Below are positions 16,655 to 25,339 of a stretch of DNA of 45,990 bases, piece after piece. The notes below the pieces were generated by a model. That model made no database searches. It was not told where the DNA came from and saw only the letters and a list, made by a program, of their open reading frames with translations. The DNA is from Bacteroidota bacterium (lineage in GTDB: Bacteria; Bacteroidota; Rhodothermia; Rhodothermales; Salinibacteraceae). How positions within the stretch are numbered: position 1 is the first letter of the stretch; each line of letters starts with the position of its first letter. The position numbers and the translations under genes were made by a program. The stretch is taken from the NCBI GenBank assembly GCA_009908945.1, contig JAAAOI010000014.1, positions 1 through 45,990 of the forward strand. The letters are read 5' to 3'.

Positions 16655-18037
16655 TTAGCGCGCCTCCGGTGTAGTCCGTTCAGCCGCCGCACTGCCGTTG
16701 CCCTCAGCCAGGTCCTCTTCCAGCAGTTCCTCACTCAGGCCCTCGCTGCGTGGCGCATTCAACTGTCCTTCTGACTCAGCAACTACGCAGGCGACCATGG
16801 CGTCTCCCGTGATGTTATTCATCGTGCGGAGCATGTCCAGCGGCCGGTCGACCCCCAGGATCAGGGCGATGCCTGCTGCCGGTACCGAAATCGATTCCAG
16901 GATGATGACGAGCATCACGATCCCCGCCGACGGCACAGCGGCGGTGCCAATAGACGCCAGCACAGCAATAAACACGATACTGAGCTGTGCCGAGATCGTG
17001 AGGTCCATGCCCAAGGTTTGGGCGATAAAAACCGCGGCCACCGCCTGATACAGCGCGGTGCCGTCCATGTTAATGGTAGCCCCGAGGGGCAGAACAAACG
17101 AGGACACCTCCTCCGAGACCCCCAGGTTTTTTTCGGCGCACTCCATCGTAACCGGCAGGGTAGCCCCACTGGATGACGTAGAGAACGCCACGAGCTGCGC
17201 CGGGGCGATGCCCGGAAAGAAGGTCCTGAGCGAGCGTGGGGTAAAAAACTGCAGGATGGTCGGATACACCAGGAAGACCATGATGGCCAACCCAATGGCC
17301 ACCGCCAGCATGTAGAAGCCGAGGGCGCCCAGCAGCTCCATCACCTGCCCCGGTTGGTCACCTGCAATGCCGGTGATGGTGTCTGCGATGAGCGCGAACA
17401 CCCCGACCGGAGCCGTGAGCATGATGAGCCCCACGAGCTTAATGACCAGCTCATTCAGGCTATCGAAAAACTGAATGAGCGGCTCGGCCTTGGTTCGGGG
17501 AATGAGCATTAGCCCGATGCCCATCAGAAATGCGACGAAGACCACCTGTAGCATATTGCCGTTTTCCGAGGCCGCCCCAAAGAAGTTGCGCGGCACGATG
17601 TCCACCAGCGGCTGCAGCGGCCCCCGCTCAGCCGCGTCCTGGGCCAAGTCTTGTCGCTCACCGACCTCGCCAGCGTAGGTCTGCTCCAGTTGTGCCCGCA
17701 TCTCGGGGGGCACAAAGCTGCCGGGCTGCATGATATTTACGATCGTCAGCCCGATCACCAGCGCGATGGTGGTGGTCACCAGATAGATGGCGATGGTCTT
17801 GCCGCCGATGCGGGAGAGCTTCTTCACATCCGCCAGCGAGGCGATGCCGGTAATGAGCGATGCCAGGATCAGCGGTATCGCGATGAGCATCAGCAGGTTT
17901 AGGAAGATGTCCCCAAACGGAGCGATCCAGTTCGATGTGAACGCCCCCCATCCCTGTATGGCGGCTACGATGCCATAGACCAAGCCCAGGAGGAGAGCCA
18001 GGATAATCTGCCAGTGAAGCTGCTTATACCAGGGCAT
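16655..18037 (-). CDS. Dicarboxylate/amino acid:cation symporter (DAACS family)
   Basis: A 460-residue inner-membrane transporter of the GltP/DctA type. The re-entrant hairpin motif STSSSGATLPVTM and the NMDGTALYQAVAAVFIAQ segment of helix 7 are the DAACS substrate- and Na+-binding signatures. About eight membrane helices are visible, the first beginning at residue 9, and a charged Glu-rich tail of about 40 residues follows the last. The protein carries glutamate, aspartate or C4-dicarboxylates with Na+ or H+; the exact substrate cannot be read. The loop after helix 3 is extended (about residues 105-150). It lies 131 bp downstream of the TlpA-like gene, with a GCACCG...CGGTGC hairpin in between. 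Confidence 0.93.
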   Translation of the reverse strand: MPWYKQLHWQIILALLLGLVYGIVAAIQGWGAFTSNWIAPFGDIFLNLLMLIAIPLILASLITGIASLADVKKLSRIGGKTIAIYLVTTTIALVIGLTIVNIMQPGSFVPPEMRAQLEQTYAGEVGERQDLAQDAAERGPLQPLVDIVPRNFFGAASENGNMLQVVFVAFLMGIGLMLIPRTKAEPLIQFFDSLNELVIKLVGLIMLTAPVGVFALIADTITGIAGDQPGQVMELLGALGFYMLAVAIGLAIMVFLVYPTILQFFTPRSLRTFFPGIAPAQLVAFSTSSSGATLPVTMECAEKNLGVSEEVSSFVLPLGATINMDGTALYQAVAAVFIAQTLGMDLTISAQLSIVFIAVLASIGTAAVPSAGIVMLVIILESISVPAAGIALILGVDRPLDMLRTMNNITGDAMVACVVAESEGQLNAPRSEGLSEELLEEDLAEGNGSAAAERTTPEAR

Positions 18038-18168
18038 AACGACAGGTACGAAAAGTACAGGGAAACGAATGGGCGGGGGCCAGCGCTACCGGCACCGTAC
18101 GGCCGGTGCGATGCCTCGCAACATACGAAAGCCAGACCACTCTGTCGACCCCAACCTACGATCCGCTG

Positions 18169-18828
18169 CTACCGCCCGGCAATGGACTCGCTGAGGTACG
18201 GTTGTACAGCGTTCTCAAAGAACGCGTAGTCGCCCGCGCCCAGCAGGTAGTCGCGGATGATGCCGTCGCGGTCGATCACGTAGCTCACAGGGCGCCCTCG
18301 GACCATCTTGTCGAACGGCTCGGGCAAGTTGCGCGCGTCTTCCACATAGCCGCTGACCGTTTCGAGCGGGACCTGGTCCTCAAACGTTTTGATCTGCCGC
18401 GGGCTTTCATCAGAGATGGTCAAAATGACCAGTCCCTCATCAGCATAATCCGCCTGTAGCCGGTTGAGCTCGGGCATCTCGTCGAGGCACGGGGGGCACC
18501 ACGTCGCCCAGAAGTTAATCAGCACCACCTGCCCGTCAAACTCGCGCAGGGTGCGCTCGCGGCCGTCGTCAACCATGTAGAACGAGAAGTTCTCCGCCGG
18601 TTCGCCAATGCGCGCCTCGTCATTCGCGGGGGCCGGCGCCTGTGGGGGCTCCATCAGAAAGAGCAGGGCCAGCGCTCCGGTGCCCATCAGCAGCAGTGAA
18701 AATACCGTGGTGGCCCACTGCAAACCGCCCTCCGGCAGCGGACGCGTATTGCCTCGGATGGTGAGGTAGATAAAGACAGCACCGGCCACGACAAACAGGC
18801 CAGCCACGAGGAAAAGCGAGGTATCCAT
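18169..18828 (-). CDS. Membrane-anchored TlpA-like thioredoxin
   Basis: A 219-residue protein with two N-terminal membrane helices (about 4-24 and 38-59), a short Pro/Ala linker and an extracytoplasmic thioredoxin fold. NFWATWCPPCLDEMPEL gives the redox-active WCPPC at 110-114, and GRPVSYVIDRDG supplies the cis-Pro region typical of TlpA/ResA. Such proteins reduce or shuffle disulphides of exported proteins, often in cytochrome c maturation; the partner here is unknown. The start is ATG at 18828, immediately before the first helix. The frame is open to 18903, but the extra N-terminus looks non-coding. It lies 105 bp downstream of porV on the same strand. Confidence 0.9.
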   Translation of the reverse strand: MDTSLFLVAGLFVVAGAVFIYLTIRGNTRPLPEGGLQWATTVFSLLLMGTGALALLFLMEPPQAPAPANDEARIGEPAENFSFYMVDDGRERTLREFDGQVVLINFWATWCPPCLDEMPELNRLQADYADEGLVILTISDESPRQIKTFEDQVPLETVSGYVEDARNLPEPFDKMVRGRPVSYVIDRDGIIRDYLLGAGDYAFFENAVQPYLSESIAGR

Positions 18829-18933
18829 CAGCGAGCAAACAAAAATGGCGGTACGATGGGAGAGCTCCCAACGCACCGCCACGGAAAAGGTGTCACGCTT
18901 CACACGGGAAGGCAGCGGTCACGCCGCACGGCA

Positions 18934-20118
18934 TCAGCGGAAATCCAACAGCAGCGAGAAGCGCATGGTGTCGGAGAGGGGGCTATCTTCCTCCAGGGCG
19001 TAAATGTAGGAGAAGTCAATCCCTACAATGTTATAGCGCAGCCCGGCGCCAAACGTGAGGAACTGCCGGTTGCCGTTGTAGGGGCTTTCGTAGAAGTAAC
19101 CGCTCCGGATCGCAAACAGCTGATCGTACCAGTACTCCAACCCCGTGCCGATCGTCATCTGCTCCAGCGCATTGACCGACTGGTAGTTTTCGGGGTTTTC
19201 CTGACGGTCGCACTCGTTGATGGCTGCTGTGCAGACCTCCACCGGCGACCAGGCCGAGAAGATGGCTTGTGACCACGGATCGGCACCGTTCTCATCGCGA
19301 CGAACGAGCATCTTGTTGAAGTCGTTCGCGAAGGTCAGTTGGTTGTACTCGTCGAAGTCGAACGTAAAGCTGTAGCCAAAGCGAAGGTTGGTCGGCAGCG
19401 GGTCGCCGCTGTCCTCAGCATCCGAGTATTTAATCTCGGGCCCCATATTGGCCAGATTGAAGCCGGCCGAGAGGGTCGTGCCCACGCCGCCGAGATTGAT
19501 CGGGTTGCTGCGGTAGAGGGCGGAAAGGTCAAACGAGACCGACTGGCCCGTGCCGTCTACGCCGTCGGAGATGCCTGCCGGAGCCAGGTCGGAATAGATG
19601 AAGCGCGTGCTGACGCCTATGCCCAGCTGGGAGGTGATTTGCCGGGCATACGAGACCCCGATGGCCAGATCATACGACCGGAATGTGCCCGTGGGGTCGC
19701 CCTGGAAGTCCCGTCCTTCGTGCTCCCCCAGGTTCAGGAAGGTCACCTGCGCGCCAAACGTCCCCACCCCATCGACCGAGTGCTTGGCGGTGAGGTATTC
19801 GTAGAAAAGCCCGGCATCGAAGGCCGGCAGCCAGTTGGAGTGGGTCAGCGAAACCTCGGTGCCGCGCTGGAAGGCCAGCCCGGCCGGGTTCCAGAAATTG
19901 GCACTGGCGTTATCGGCAAGGGCTACCCCCGTGTTGCCCATGCCGGCGGCCCGGCTGTCTGGCTCAATCATCAGGAAGACGACGCCCGCGCCGCCAATCT
20001 GTGCCTTGGCCTGCTGCGTGGGAAGCCAGAGTAGAATCGCCGCCAAGAGGGCGGCCAGTGCGTAGAGCGTGCGCGGACGAGCCCTGCCTCGCCGGCGCGG
20101 TGTAGACGTGTATTTCAT
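18934..20118 (-). CDS. porV: PorV/PorQ-family outer-membrane protein of the type IX secretion system
   Basis: A 394-residue outer-membrane barrel. A twin-basic signal peptide (residues 1 to about 39, ending AKA|Q) leads into the diagnostic PorV N-terminus: LMIEPDSRAAGMGNTGVALADNASANFWNPAGLA. The remainder is beta-strand rich and ends in MRFSLLLDFR with alternating hydrophobic residues. PorV carries type IX cargo from the translocon to the attachment complex at the cell surface; PorQ-like relatives share the fold, so the paralogue assignment is by resemblance. The start is ATG at 20118. No other type IX genes are in the window, although the BNR protein at the left edge could be a client. Confidence 0.85.
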   Translation of the reverse strand: MKYTSTPRRRGRARPRTLYALAALLAAILLWLPTQQAKAQIGGAGVVFLMIEPDSRAAGMGNTGVALADNASANFWNPAGLAFQRGTEVSLTHSNWLPAFDAGLFYEYLTAKHSVDGVGTFGAQVTFLNLGEHEGRDFQGDPTGTFRSYDLAIGVSYARQITSQLGIGVSTRFIYSDLAPAGISDGVDGTGQSVSFDLSALYRSNPINLGGVGTTLSAGFNLANMGPEIKYSDAEDSGDPLPTNLRFGYSFTFDFDEYNQLTFANDFNKMLVRRDENGADPWSQAIFSAWSPVEVCTAAINECDRQENPENYQSVNALEQMTIGTGLEYWYDQLFAIRSGYFYESPYNGNRQFLTFGAGLRYNIVGIDFSYIYALEEDSPLSDTMRFSLLLDFR

Positions 20119-20333
20119 GAGGATTTCCCTGACTAATAGGTAAAAAACGCGGTGCGTGTCGGGTGCCGATGGTGACGGCCTACAGCCGAGGATCGACATG
20201 CACGTGCGTAACTACAGTATCGGCAGTATCAACGACGCGTATAAGCACGAGGGAAATCTATGTACAGGCATGACAGCGCGCAAGGTAGTTATTTCTTCAC
20301 AACACGTCAATGGCGCTTTGGAGCAATCTCCGC

Positions 20334-21086
20334 CTACCTCTTCGATGCAGGCGGGTCCTCGTCACTGTATTGTGCCAGGATGGACTGCTTGAGGTCGCCC
20401 AGCTTATCGAGCGAAGCGGCGATGCGCTGGCTGGCCTCTTCGATGTCGCGGGCGGGCTGGGCCACGTCCTCGCCCAGGTCCAGCGCCCGCGCAAGTTCTA
20501 CCAGCAGCTGCGCGTTGCCCGATATAATGGACAGCGGATTGTTGATTTCGTGCTTTACGGTAGCTACCGTCGAGTGGATCGTGCGCAGCAGCCGCATCTG
20601 CTCGCGGTGCTCGGCCAGCTGCGCGACCTGCTGGGCCAGCCGGTAGTGATGGATGGCCTCTTTCACTTTAAAGGCGACCTCATCGAGGTACCCCTCTTGG
20701 GCTTGCTTCCGCACATAGTCTGCTGCGCCTGCTTTCATGATCGCCACCGCGGCTTCCTCGCCCTCATCCCCAAGCAGCACGACGACGGGCCGTTGGTGCC
20801 CCGAGGCCTCCAGGCGTTGGAGAAAATCGAGGCTGTTGCCGTCGGGTAAGTCATGGTCGATTACGCAGGCATCGGCCGCTTCTTGGGCAATGGCCTCCAG
20901 CGCGTGCGCGAGGGTGTGCACCCGCGATACATCGTTCTTCTCGTCATCTACGGCCAGACGGTGCTCCAGTGCTTTCCCTTCGTCGGTGGCGGTGGTAGCC
21001 ACGATGATGTGCACCGGTGCCTCCACTGGGTCAACTGCAGGCATCTCCTCTGGTGCAGGCGAGGCGGTGGCGTCAGAAGCAGGCAT
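20334..21086 (-). CDS. Degenerate receiver plus histidine-kinase DHp domain without ATPase domain
   Basis: A 250-residue protein. Residues about 25-130 form a CheY-like receiver: the phospho-acceptor region CVIDHDLPDG (Asp77) and the Lys in YVRKQ (Lys127) are present. The N-terminal acidic pair is replaced by a neutral stretch (HIIVATTATDE), and the usual Thr/Ser after strand 4 is Gly (VVVLLGDEGE). Residues about 140-162 are a coiled linker, and 165-240 are a HisKA/DHp helical hairpin with H-box VKHEINNPLSII (His179). The chain ends before any N, G1 or G2 box, so it cannot bind ATP as a kinase. It may be a phosphotransfer or phosphatase element fed by another kinase. ATG at 21086; 23 bp after the MBL gene. 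Confidence 0.75.
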   Translation of the reverse strand: MPASDATASPAPEEMPAVDPVEAPVHIIVATTATDEGKALEHRLAVDDEKNDVSRVHTLAHALEAIAQEAADACVIDHDLPDGNSLDFLQRLEASGHQRPVVVLLGDEGEEAAVAIMKAGAADYVRKQAQEGYLDEVAFKVKEAIHHYRLAQQVAQLAEHREQMRLLRTIHSTVATVKHEINNPLSIISGNAQLLVELARALDLGEDVAQPARDIEEASQRIAASLDKLGDLKQSILAQYSDEDPPASKR

Positions 21087-21109
21087 GCGCACCTCTGGTT
21101 GGTGAATGG

Positions 21110-21964
21110 CTACAGCTCGGTGAGCGGCCGGTGGTTCGTCGTTTCGAGGCCTTTCGCCCCTTCCTGGAGGTTGGCTACAGCTACTTCGGGATCGTGCTCA
21201 AAGAACAAGTGCCACCCCTCCGCGTGGGCCTCTTTCAGGAAGGCTTCCTTCTCTTGTATGGTCTGCAGGGGGCGCACATCGTATCCCATCACGTAGGGTA
21301 GCGGCACGTGGGCGGTGGTGGGGAGCAAGTCGGCAACAAACACGAGCGTTTGTCCGTCGCCATCAATCTTCACCAGTTGCTGCGCCTCGGTATGGCCAAA
21401 GACGGTGCGGACCGCGACGTTATCGAAGAGCGGCCCGTCCCCGTCCAGCAGATGCAGCTGTGAGGTTGATGCCAGCGGCGCCAGGTTCTCTTCCAGAAAG
21501 GAGTTTTTCTCTCGAGGATTGGGGTTTTGCGCCCAGTCCCAGTGGGCACGCTGCACGTAGTGCGTAGCGTTGGGAAAGGTGAGGGCCGGCATGCCGTTGC
21601 GGCGCGTGGTGCAGCCGCCGCCATGGTCGAAGTGCAAGTGGGTGAGCACGACGTCAGTGACGTCAGCCGCGGAGACGCCCGCGTGCTCTAACGACCGGTG
21701 CAGCTCCGAGTGCTCGTGGTCGATCGCAAAAATATCGGCAAACTTGTCGGTGTAGGTGTCTCCCAGCCCCGTATCAATCAGGATCAGGCGGTCGTTTCCC
21801 TCAAGCAGCAGGCAGCGCATTGCCAGCGGGATGCGGTTTCGCTCGTCTGGCGCGATGCGTTTTTCCCAGAGCGGCTTTGGGACGACGCCGAACATGGCAC
21901 CGCCATCGAGACCAAAGCGTCCTGTTTCAACAGTGTACAGGGTGTACGGGCCAAGTTGAGGCAT
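21110..21964 (-). CDS. MBL-fold metallo-hydrolase
   Basis: A 284-residue metallo-beta-lactamase-fold enzyme with THLHFDHGGG as the dinuclear zinc motif. GHTEAQQ supplies the next metal His, VFVADLLPT the bridging Asp, and FFEHDPEVAV the C-terminal His. The head GLDGGAMFGVVPKPLWEKRIAPDERNR is typical of the YtnP/lactonase-like branch, some of which open homoserine lactones, but substrate cannot be inferred. There is no signal peptide, so it is cytosolic. The start is ATG at 21964. It is 38 bp after the Lon-N gene and 23 bp before the receiver-DHp gene, a likely operon. Confidence 0.88.
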   Translation of the reverse strand: MPQLGPYTLYTVETGRFGLDGGAMFGVVPKPLWEKRIAPDERNRIPLAMRCLLLEGNDRLILIDTGLGDTYTDKFADIFAIDHEHSELHRSLEHAGVSAADVTDVVLTHLHFDHGGGCTTRRNGMPALTFPNATHYVQRAHWDWAQNPNPREKNSFLEENLAPLASTSQLHLLDGDGPLFDNVAVRTVFGHTEAQQLVKIDGDGQTLVFVADLLPTTAHVPLPYVMGYDVRPLQTIQEKEAFLKEAHAEGWHLFFEHDPEVAVANLQEGAKGLETTNHRPLTEL

Positions 21965-22002
21965 GCGGCAGTGCTTCAGTGAGGGGGGCGATATCGGGCA
22001 AC

Positions 22003-22659
22003 TCAGGCGTCGATGTCGGGCGGGAGGTCTTCGGGCGGAAAGTCCTTGAAGTGGCCGTTGGAGCGGATCTTCTTCTGCACAGACTCGACCTGTTCGACGC
22101 GCGGAATCATCTCTTCCAAATGCTCCACCAGGAACTGCAGCCGTTCGTTTTCGCGGTCGATGATCAGCAAGGCCTGCTGTTGCTCAACCGAGAGACCGGC
22201 ATTGGAGGCAATCACATACGAGAGCTGGTCGGTGTCCTCATAGAGGCTGGGGCGCACCGTGCGGCCGGCCAACTCCAGCAGGCGCATGTGCTGCGTGATG
22301 ACGCGCTCCCGGAGGGTTGGGTCAACCGCGGGCGCACCTTCTGGCAGCAGTTCTACATCGGCCGATAGGTAGGCGTGGTCCTGGTGGATCTCCTGGACTT
22401 CGAAGCGCTCCACGCCCTTGACTTCAATGTCGAGCCGGCCGTCCTCGTACGTTTTGATGACGCGGTCGATCTCGGCGGTGCAGCCCACGGTAGCCACCTG
22501 ATCGTCCTCGGCCAGCATAATGCCAAAGGGGCTATCATTGTCGAGGCAGTACTGCACGAGCGCTTTGTACCGCTCCTCGAAGATGTGAAGCGGCAGCCGC
22601 TCGTTGGGAAAGAGGACCAGCTGGAGCGGGAAGACCGGGAGATTGGCAATTTGAGGCAT
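22003..22659 (-). CDS. Stand-alone Lon N-terminal (LON substrate-binding) domain protein
   Basis: A 218-residue protein consisting of the LON N-terminal domain alone. LPVFPLQLVLFPNERLPLHIFEERYK at residues 6-31 and the following FGIMLAEDDQVATVGCTAEI strands are the family signature, and a helical bundle fills the C-terminal half (about 120-205). There is no AAA+ or Ser-Lys protease part, so it is not an active Lon. Stand-alone versions are widespread in bacteria, and their role is not established. The start is ATG at 22659; the frame stays open to 22743 without similarity. It begins the tight run Lon-N, MBL hydrolase, receiver-DHp. Confidence 0.9.
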   Translation of the reverse strand: MPQIANLPVFPLQLVLFPNERLPLHIFEERYKALVQYCLDNDSPFGIMLAEDDQVATVGCTAEIDRVIKTYEDGRLDIEVKGVERFEVQEIHQDHAYLSADVELLPEGAPAVDPTLRERVITQHMRLLELAGRTVRPSLYEDTDQLSYVIASNAGLSVEQQQALLIIDRENERLQFLVEHLEEMIPRVEQVESVQKKIRSNGHFKDFPPEDLPPDIDA

Positions 22660-22750
22660 AAGGGCAACAGGCCGTGCAGCGTGATTGGGGTCTCGTCGAA
22701 TGACACCTGCATCCTCTGTGTTTCCCGGCCTCGCTGGATACACCGGACGG

Positions 22751-24577
22751 TTACGGTCCCGGCTCGCGTGGAGGCGCTGTAGCGCGAGCCGGCCGTTCGG
22801 CGCTTCCGCGCCATCGGTGCAGCAGGTACGCGCCTGTCAGGGCCACGAGGACCATCGCGGTGGCGGTGCCCCACTTCAGCAACAACAGGGCGCCGGTGCC
22901 AAACATCAATCCAAAGAGCAGTAAGAGCGCGGCGGCTGCCTGTTGCAGCGAGCGGACAAGCGCCTGCGCCGGCGCGAGGCCCAGCCGTGCCCGCTGCCGG
23001 GCCCAGCCCGGGCCGCCTGGCCGCACCTTCCGGACGAACGCCTCCAGCGTCTCCTCGGTCTCCGGTGTGGTCAGGTACATCACCGTCAGCCAGACTGCGG
23101 CCGTCAGGCCGGTGATGACGACCAGGCGCAACCCAAAGTCAGCAATCTGTAGCAGCGGCACCACAGACGTGAAGAGCCCGAGGAAGAAGCCTGCGACCAT
23201 GGCCGCAAGCTCGGCCCAGGCATTGATGCGCCACCAGAACCACCGCAGAATGAGCACCACGCCCGGGCCCGTCCCAATCGCCAGTACCAACCGAAAGATC
23301 GTCGCTACGTCGTCGGCAATGAAGGCTGCGGTGCCGCCGATTGCCATGATGCACACCGATGCCACCCGCCCGGCCCGCACCTGCTCCGCATTGGTGGCTT
23401 CCGGGCGCCAGAAGCGGAGATAGAGGTCGTTGGTGAGATACGAAGCGCCCCAGTTGATTTGTGTAGAGACCGTGCTCATAAAGGCTGCCAGCAAAGAGGC
23501 TACCACCAGGCCCAGTACGCCGGTGGGCAGAAAGTCGACCATCAACGTGGGGTAGCCCAGTTCGGGGTCCTCCATCTCCGGGTACAGCACCAGCGCAGCC
23601 AGGGCCACCAGCACCCACGGCCACGTGCGCACCACATAGTGCATCACGTTGAAGAGCCAGGCGGCCCGTACCGCCTCTCGCTCGTCGCGTGCGGCCGCCA
23701 GGCGCTGGACAAACTCACCGCCCCCGTCAGAGCGCCGGAACGTCCACCACTGCAGCCCCACATAGGCTACAAATGTGGATGCGGTAATGCCGGCAAACGT
23801 GCTCCATGCCAGGCCAAACCACGCGTCCTCGTCCCATACCAGTGGCACGAAGGCGAGCACGTCGAAATCAGTAGCTGCCTGTGCCTGGGTCACCAGCCCC
23901 GACAGGCCGCCCACTTCGGGGCTACGGAGCGCATACCACGCCACCAGCAGGGCCCCAATCATCCCCAAGAAAAACTGAAAGAAGTCCGTGGCGACCACGC
24001 CCCAGAGCCCAGAAAAGCCAGCATAGAGCAGCACCAGCAATCCGATACCCACGACGGTGAGCAGCTGCGGATCGAGCCCGCCGATCTGTTCGCCTGGCCC
24101 AAACCCGAGCGTTTCCCAGATACCCAGCGCGCTTACAACTTTTACGGTAGCCAAGGTAATATAACCGATGCCGATGCAATTGATAGGCACCGCGAACAAA
24201 AAGGCTTTGGTTGCCCGGAGGATAGCGGCCGGCCGGCCGCCGTAGCGGAGTTCGATGACCTCCGCATCTGTCACCACTTCGCTCCGTCGCCAGAGGCGGG
24301 CAAACACATAGATCAGTGCCACATGGCTAAACGCAAAGGCCCACCACTCCCAGTTGCCGGCGATACCCCGCGTACCCACAACGCCGGATATGTAAAGCGG
24401 GGTGTCGATGGAGAAGGTGGTCGCCGCCATTGACGTGCCAGCCAGCCACCAGGGCAGGGTCCGGCCCGACACGAAGAAGTCCTCCAGCGACCCGGAGGCT
24501 CGCTGCGCAAGGTAGGCCCCCAACGCCAACGTGGCCACCAGGTAGGCTAACACAATGAACCAATCGACCAGCAGCAT
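22751..24577 (-). CDS. Sodium:solute symporter (SSS family)
   Basis: A 608-residue membrane protein with about 13-14 helices. The N-terminal part (VDWFIVLAYLVATLALG, then SGRTLPWWLAGTSMAATTFS) holds the first sodium-site region. GFSGLWGVVATDFFQFFLGMIGALLVAW carries the SSS signature of helix 6, and SLLAAFMSTVSTQINWGASYLTNDLYLRF the conserved Ser/Thr helix 8. It moves an organic solute with Na+; the solute is unknown. Length suits the longer SSS branch with extra C-terminal helices. ATG at 24577 starts directly in the first helix. It is 91 bp upstream of the Lon-N gene, so it may lead that cluster. Confidence 0.92.
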   Translation of the reverse strand: MLLVDWFIVLAYLVATLALGAYLAQRASGSLEDFFVSGRTLPWWLAGTSMAATTFSIDTPLYISGVVGTRGIAGNWEWWAFAFSHVALIYVFARLWRRSEVVTDAEVIELRYGGRPAAILRATKAFLFAVPINCIGIGYITLATVKVVSALGIWETLGFGPGEQIGGLDPQLLTVVGIGLLVLLYAGFSGLWGVVATDFFQFFLGMIGALLVAWYALRSPEVGGLSGLVTQAQAATDFDVLAFVPLVWDEDAWFGLAWSTFAGITASTFVAYVGLQWWTFRRSDGGGEFVQRLAAARDEREAVRAAWLFNVMHYVVRTWPWVLVALAALVLYPEMEDPELGYPTLMVDFLPTGVLGLVVASLLAAFMSTVSTQINWGASYLTNDLYLRFWRPEATNAEQVRAGRVASVCIMAIGGTAAFIADDVATIFRLVLAIGTGPGVVLILRWFWWRINAWAELAAMVAGFFLGLFTSVVPLLQIADFGLRLVVITGLTAAVWLTVMYLTTPETEETLEAFVRKVRPGGPGWARQRARLGLAPAQALVRSLQQAAAALLLLFGLMFGTGALLLLKWGTATAMVLVALTGAYLLHRWRGSAERPARATAPPREPGP

Positions 24578-24696
24578 ACGCGTAGCAGTAAGGCAAAACC
24601 GTAAATCACACCGTCGGCTTCAGAGCATAGCGAATCCTACAGCCAAGGGCGAGCGCCGCCGCCCTGCTGCTGAGGCGCTGGCTGGAAAAGGCAGGC

Positions 24697-24732
24697 AAAA
24701 AAAGAGGCGGCCTCGTGTAAAGAAGCCGCCTC
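24697..24732 (-). terminator. Strong intrinsic terminator of the 99-residue protein gene
   Basis: GAGGCGGC (24704-24711) and GCCGCCTC (24725-24732) form a perfect 8-bp stem with a 13-base loop. On the minus strand the stem is followed by TTTTTTT (24697-24703). It lies about 58 bases past the stop at 24790, so the small gene has its own transcript end and is insulated from the symporter gene. Confidence 0.85.
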
Positions 24733-24789
24733 CGTTGCATGTGATTCGATAGCCGCTCACGCTATCGCATCAGGTTGGCCTATCGTGCG

Positions 24790-25089
24790 CTATTCTTCCA
24801 CATCTGTGGTGTGAAAGATAAAGGCCATGTAATCGTCCCCTTCCAGGCGCGATGATTTAACGGTAAACTTCTCCCCGAACCGGCGTTGCAAATAGCCGCG
24901 CAGCCCGCCGACCTCATTTTTCTTCAACTCAACCTTCAACGATTCTCCTTTTTTCAGTTCTTCTGCGTCATCTGCTACCGGGGCATACTTCGACACACGT
25001 CCACCGCGTCCACTGCGCAACTTTGAGAGCTCTTGTTCTGCTTCTTCCATCTTGACACGCTCTACAGAAAACTTGTTTGTCTTAGCCAT
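24790..25089 (-). CDS. Small basic protein of unknown function
   Basis: A 99-residue soluble protein with no signal or membrane segment. The first about 30 residues are a charged, helix-prone region (VERVKMEEAEQELSKLRSGRGG) with a basic Gly/Arg turn. The rest reads as alternating strands and one helix: KYAPVADDAEEL, GESLKVELKKNEV, GGLRGYLQRRFGEKF, TVKSSRL and YMAFIFHTT. The many Lys/Arg residues and the compact core suggest a nucleic-acid or protein contact, but this is inference and I recognise no named family. ATG at 25089. It is monocistronic: a strong terminator downstream, and upstream a relatively AT-rich region with nested inverted repeats that may be its control region. Confidence 0.75.
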   Translation of the reverse strand: MAKTNKFSVERVKMEEAEQELSKLRSGRGGRVSKYAPVADDAEELKKGESLKVELKKNEVGGLRGYLQRRFGEKFTVKSSRLEGDDYMAFIFHTTDVEE

Positions 25090-25123
25090 TGGTACAGGAT
25101 AGATAGGTTTGATACAGTAGAAA

Positions 25124-25182
25124 GCTACGGATCATCGCTTGTGTTGCACCGCGTGGTGCAATAGTATAGAAGCTACCGTAGC
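25124..25182. repeat. Nested inverted repeats upstream of the 99-residue protein gene
   Basis: An inner perfect repeat TTGCACC-GCGT-GGTGCAA (25144-25161) is flanked by an outer pair, GCTACGG (25124-25130) and CCGTAGC (25176-25182). The block lies 35-93 bases before the start codon at 25089, where an operator or a 5'-leader hairpin would sit. Confidence 0.55.
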
Positions 25183-25303
25183 ATCAATGCTTGTCCTCCC
25201 TCTACGATGTTGCCCACTAAAGGATTCATATTTAAAGCTCACCAGTGTATCTCCTGCATACGCATTCCAACCTTTCATTGCGTCATCAGGCATGCACACG
25301 GAC

Positions 25304-25339
25304 TTACCGATGTTTGAATGTGTACCGGCGCATCGGTAA
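25304..25339. repeat. 9-bp inverted repeat in the AT-rich gap
   Basis: TTACCGATG (25304-25312) and CATCGGTAA (25331-25339) are perfect reverse complements separated by 18 bases. An A-run follows on the plus strand, so it does not look like an intrinsic terminator there. It could be a protein-binding site or an RNA stem. Confidence 0.5.
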
